Shown: positions 50,863 through 53,925 of the stretch, in pieces
How positions within the stretch are numbered: the stretch's first letter is position 1
Layout of the letters: the number at the start of each line of letters is the position of its first letter
NCBI RefSeq assembly: GCF_001949145.1
Contig: NW_019091463.1
Span: 944,057 to 997,981, forward strand
Length of the DNA: 53,925 bases
Reading direction: 5' to 3'
DNA from: Acanthaster planci
Taxonomy: Eukaryota; Echinodermata; Asteroidea; Valvatida; Acanthasteridae
Translations under genes and position numbers: made by a program
Notes under the pieces: generated by a model
The model's input: the letters and a program-made list of their open reading frames with translations, nothing else
Database searches by the model: none
Told to the model about the DNA's origin: nothing

Positions 50863-51231
50863 TGCACTTTTCACAATTTGTGAAAGGAAAAGGAATTCCC
50901 TGGGAAGAGAAAAACACCCTTTGTCTTTGCTTGAATACCCTGGGTAATCTCTGTGGAGCGGTGCTCGAGACCGTGGACAGGGCTTATGCAACGCGTTTTG
51001 TGTGGGCCCAGAGTGTGATGAATACAGGCCACTGACATGGTTTTCCCCCCCATTGTTTACGGCCCTGCTGGGCTGGGAACACGTGGGCAGCACACCAGCA
51101 CCACGCACTTGGGGTATAGACGGGCCTTTGTTCAGTGTAATTAGTTATTTGTTTCATCGAAAAGCAACGTTTTCTGTAGCACTGGGTATATATTTGCTTG
51201 GCCGCTTCCCGGCCCTTCAGTTGCATTACAC

Positions 51232-52413
51232 GATGTCTTCCAGTGACGAGGAAACTTTGACCCCGACTAGTGGTTCAGATTTCATTTCGGAATCTGAACA
51301 TAGTTCAGAAAATGAAACTAGTGACAGCGATTCTAACTGGCAACCACCATTAGCGAGGCCTGCCAAGAAGGTCAAGACTTCATCCATTCAATGGATGACT
51401 GATGACAACTTCCCCCATCGACACGGCTTTCAAGGCACAGCGGGTATTCAAGTACAACAACTGGACAAGAACAGAACTTCTCTCTAAATCTTTGAGCAGT
51501 TTTTCACCCCAGAGCTGACATTGCACATTGCCAATGAGACCAACCGCTATGCCGCTAAACACCCCAAAAGTCAACCAGAAGCAAGTCCAAGTCACATGCG
51601 AAGCTGGTTCGACACAACACCAGACGAGATGTCAGTGTTCCTGTCCATGATGATAGTCATGGGACTGACTCCGAAATGTGACTTTAAGTCTTACTGGACG
51701 AGAGACTCAATACTTGAGACTCCCTTTTTTCCTGAAACCATGCCCGGCGACAGATTTATGGACTTGCTGGCCTATATGAATTTCGTCGATAACAGCCGTG
51801 CAGATGCGACTGATCGACTCTATAAGCTCCCCCGGTTATAGACGAACTGACCGAGAAGTTCAAGTCCGTCTACATTCCATCCAGCAAGATTACTACCGAT
51901 GAGTCCCTTTGGAAATTCAAAGGGAGACTGAAGTTCAAGCAATACAACCCCAAGAAGTGTGCAAGGTTTAGCATCAAGGTGTATCGAGTCTGCCAGAGCA
52001 CCGGTTTTGCCGCTGGATACACCTGGAACTTCAAGATTTACACCGGTCAAGACCAGACTGCTGGACTGGCAAGTATGAAAATCGTACTTGACTCGAACGC
52101 CGATCTTCTTGGCAAAGGGTACACCATTTTCCTGGACAACTGGTTCAGCAGCCCAAATCTGTACCTGAAATTACACGACCAGAAGATGAACGTCGTCGGG
52201 ACGGGCATTGAGCCACGGTGCCCGCTAGAAGCAAGCATAGACCGTGTGAACTTAGCGGGCGCTGCACTCTCCACTGTGACAGAGCTTCCTTGGGTAGTTG
52301 GTGTTGTCGCGTGGGCAAGGCAAGTGCTGGGTACCTGGTATTTTGTTGAACGGAATCCAAATACACCAGCAGGGTTCATGACTACACAGAGCCAGGAAGT
52401 GTGCAGTGTGTGA
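51232..52413 (+). pseudogene. piggyBac transposase relic
   Basis: The start MSSSDEETLTPTSGSDFISE and an acidic/Ser-rich N-terminus are typical of piggyBac-family (DDE_Tnp_1_7) proteins. After an in-frame stop at 51485-51487 it continues FFTPELTLHIANETNRYA and DEMSVFLSMMIVMGL. A frameshift near 51825 leads to PVIDELTEKFKSVYIPSSKI, TTDESLWKFKGRLKFKQYNP (first catalytic Asp codon 51898-51900) and TIFLDNWFSSPNLY (second, 52135-52137). The third Asp region and the Cys-rich C-terminal domain cannot be read; the last ~65 codons do not resemble the family. Length is well under the usual ~550-600 residues. It cannot be active. Confidence 0.88.
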
Positions 52414-52540
52414 CCCAGCAAACGTGGCAGATAGGCCTGGTGGCCAATCTAGGCGTATGCGGTTGCCGTTAGCAAAATTGGAAAAATAAACCCAGCAGCC
52501 AGGTAGGTTGCGATAAAAACATCCTGGCATGAAGGGTTAA
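52414..52540 (+). mobile_element. Right end of the piggyBac element at TTAA
   Basis: The sequence after the transposase ends CATCCTGGCATGAAGGG followed by TTAA (52537-52540). piggyBac elements insert at TTAA, and their tips are CCC...GGG. A matching left end (expected TTAACCCTTCATGCC) was not found between 50300 and 51230, so the left part is truncated or altered. Confidence 0.65.
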
Positions 52541-53925
52541 GTTTTCAAAAATAACTAAAAATTCCATCATGACAGCTGAAGTGTAGAAATGCCAATCAAA
52601 TGATAGAGTAAATACTGGTGTTCATTTTTTAGGTGTTTGGCTTGTTTGATTGTTCAGACGCGACCCACCAATGATTAGAACACCCTATCACTCCTCCTGT
52701 ATGCTATTTGCAAGGGCTCTGTGCAGAGTGGAGGCTTTGTGCATGCCTTGTGTACAGAGCACGGTGAAGCTTCAATTTTGCATTGTTCCAACAAGGTCGC
52801 TGTGGCCCCACGCTTCATCGCGTAAATACCCAAGGCCTGCAATGATGCTTACCCATGCTTTGGTTTAACATTATATACATGTCTTAAGCTTTGGAACTTC
52901 CAGCTAAAGTCTGTGTGGGGCAGTGGTGACATCACATACATGTAAGCACTCGGTCTAGTTGTTGATATGCAGGACTGCAGTTTAAGCATTTTATTTGCTT
53001 TTTATTATCCGCGTGCAGACTCATTGTAAATGAGTCTACCCATACGAAAAATGTGTTGCATGTAATTAACTCATTATTTTGTGTATTTCCTCTTGACAGC
53101 GAGAGAAGCATATACAGAAATTGTATTACAGTTTTCTTAGTGGATACGGAATTTATTTGAAAATAAAATTAATGTCTTTCGCAAAAATGACACCTTGCAG
53201 ACATCATTATTGGTCACGTGACATCATCATTTATGTGTGAAATTTAAGCACCTACATGTATATCTCATTAACAGTAGGTCCAATCGGGATGACACTTTGT
53301 TTGTGGGTTACCATTATGTGTTTAAGAAGAAAATATAGGTGACATCATGATTTTATCATTTGTTTTTTAATTCTTTTAAACATTCTTTTGAACTAATTTA
53401 TTGGTTTCATAAGTATTGGCACTTCGGGGCTGCACTGCCGGGTACTCAACTTAAAGGCTAGCATACACCCATGAAAACATAAGGGCAGGCTCTACACTGA
53501 AGCAAAACAGAACAGTAAAGTAATGTAACAATTTAGGCTTTCTATGAATTAAATTTGTCAACCTGAACTGTTTTTCATTAGAGGTTTCAGGAAGCAATCC
53601 CGATTGATTTCTACAGACAATTGAACTCAGGGAATTGACTCGTTCAGACGTGGGTTGCCTTTAACCATTAAATAACAAAGTTCTGCTTTTCATCATTCAC
53701 CTCACATTCTTTTCCACTATCATAATTGTCACCGCTAGCTAATGGTCAGTCTGGTTCTGCAATGATGACCCCCAGATCCGAACATAAATCAAGAACTGAA
53801 TGAATGAAAAGAGACCAATGAATTCTTTTTAAATTTGTGTATTTACGCTCTATTTACACATCTATTTACAAATTTACAGAGGAGACATGAATCTGAGAAA
53901 TATGCCTATTTACAAACTCACTCAG
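52541..53925. other. Right-edge sequence without recognised genes
   Basis: AT-rich sequence. A 72-codon frame at 52650-52868 has no known domain. A GGTCACGTGACATCATCA phrase near 53211-53228 resembles the E-box plus half-CRE pair of the 147 bp units, so a decayed unit may lie here. Confidence 0.4.

Overview
This window is eukaryotic, intron-rich nuclear DNA from a metazoan, most likely a marine invertebrate. The evidence is a split tubulin gene with GT-AG introns, a mixed load of transposon relics (Ty3/gypsy-like LTR, DIRS-like, non-LTR, hAT-like, piggyBac, tRNA-derived SINE), no operons or ribosome-binding sites, and frequent TACATGTA-type microsatellite patches. I cannot name the species; amphioxus or another invertebrate deuterostome is a guess.

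The main host gene is a zeta-type tubulin on the minus strand. Nine exons, joined in consistent phase from the start codon at 23971 down to 535, give about 339 residues with the tubulin signatures in the right order. The last ~100 residues lie beyond the left edge. Its introns carry most of the transposons in the first 24 kb: a 3.7 kb LTR element in intron 4 (14372-18072, antisense to the gene), a decayed DIRS-like tyrosine-recombinase element in intron 6 (about 6.5-11.1 kb), plus a TIR element and a LINE tail.

From 24 to 34 kb I see no convincing host gene. There are tRNA-Ser-like SINE copies, a duplicated ~300 bp repeat, and a minus-strand LINE split by a 5'-truncated plus-strand LINE that ends in a TTATC tail.

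From 34 to 50 kb the sequence is built from a composite repeat. Its modules recur in several partial copies and contain two tandem families: monomers of ~147 bp and of ~170 bp. Both carry the CRE palindrome TGACGTCA; the 147-bp family also carries the CACGTG E-box at a fixed 20 bp centre-to-centre distance. I saw exact TGACGTCA only between about 34.1 and 49.4 kb. Embedded here are a triplicated segment with exon-like blocks of a possible WS/DGAT-type acyltransferase gene (40.1-43.4 kb), a 425 bp hAT-like element with a perfect 8 bp target duplication, and a 1.4 kb TIR element with a CpG-dense core that split a 147-type array.

From 50 to 54 kb there is a 33 bp minisatellite, a decayed piggyBac transposase whose right end abuts TTAA, and unremarkable sequence to the right edge. 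The most unusual feature of the window is the CRE/E-box composite repeat.
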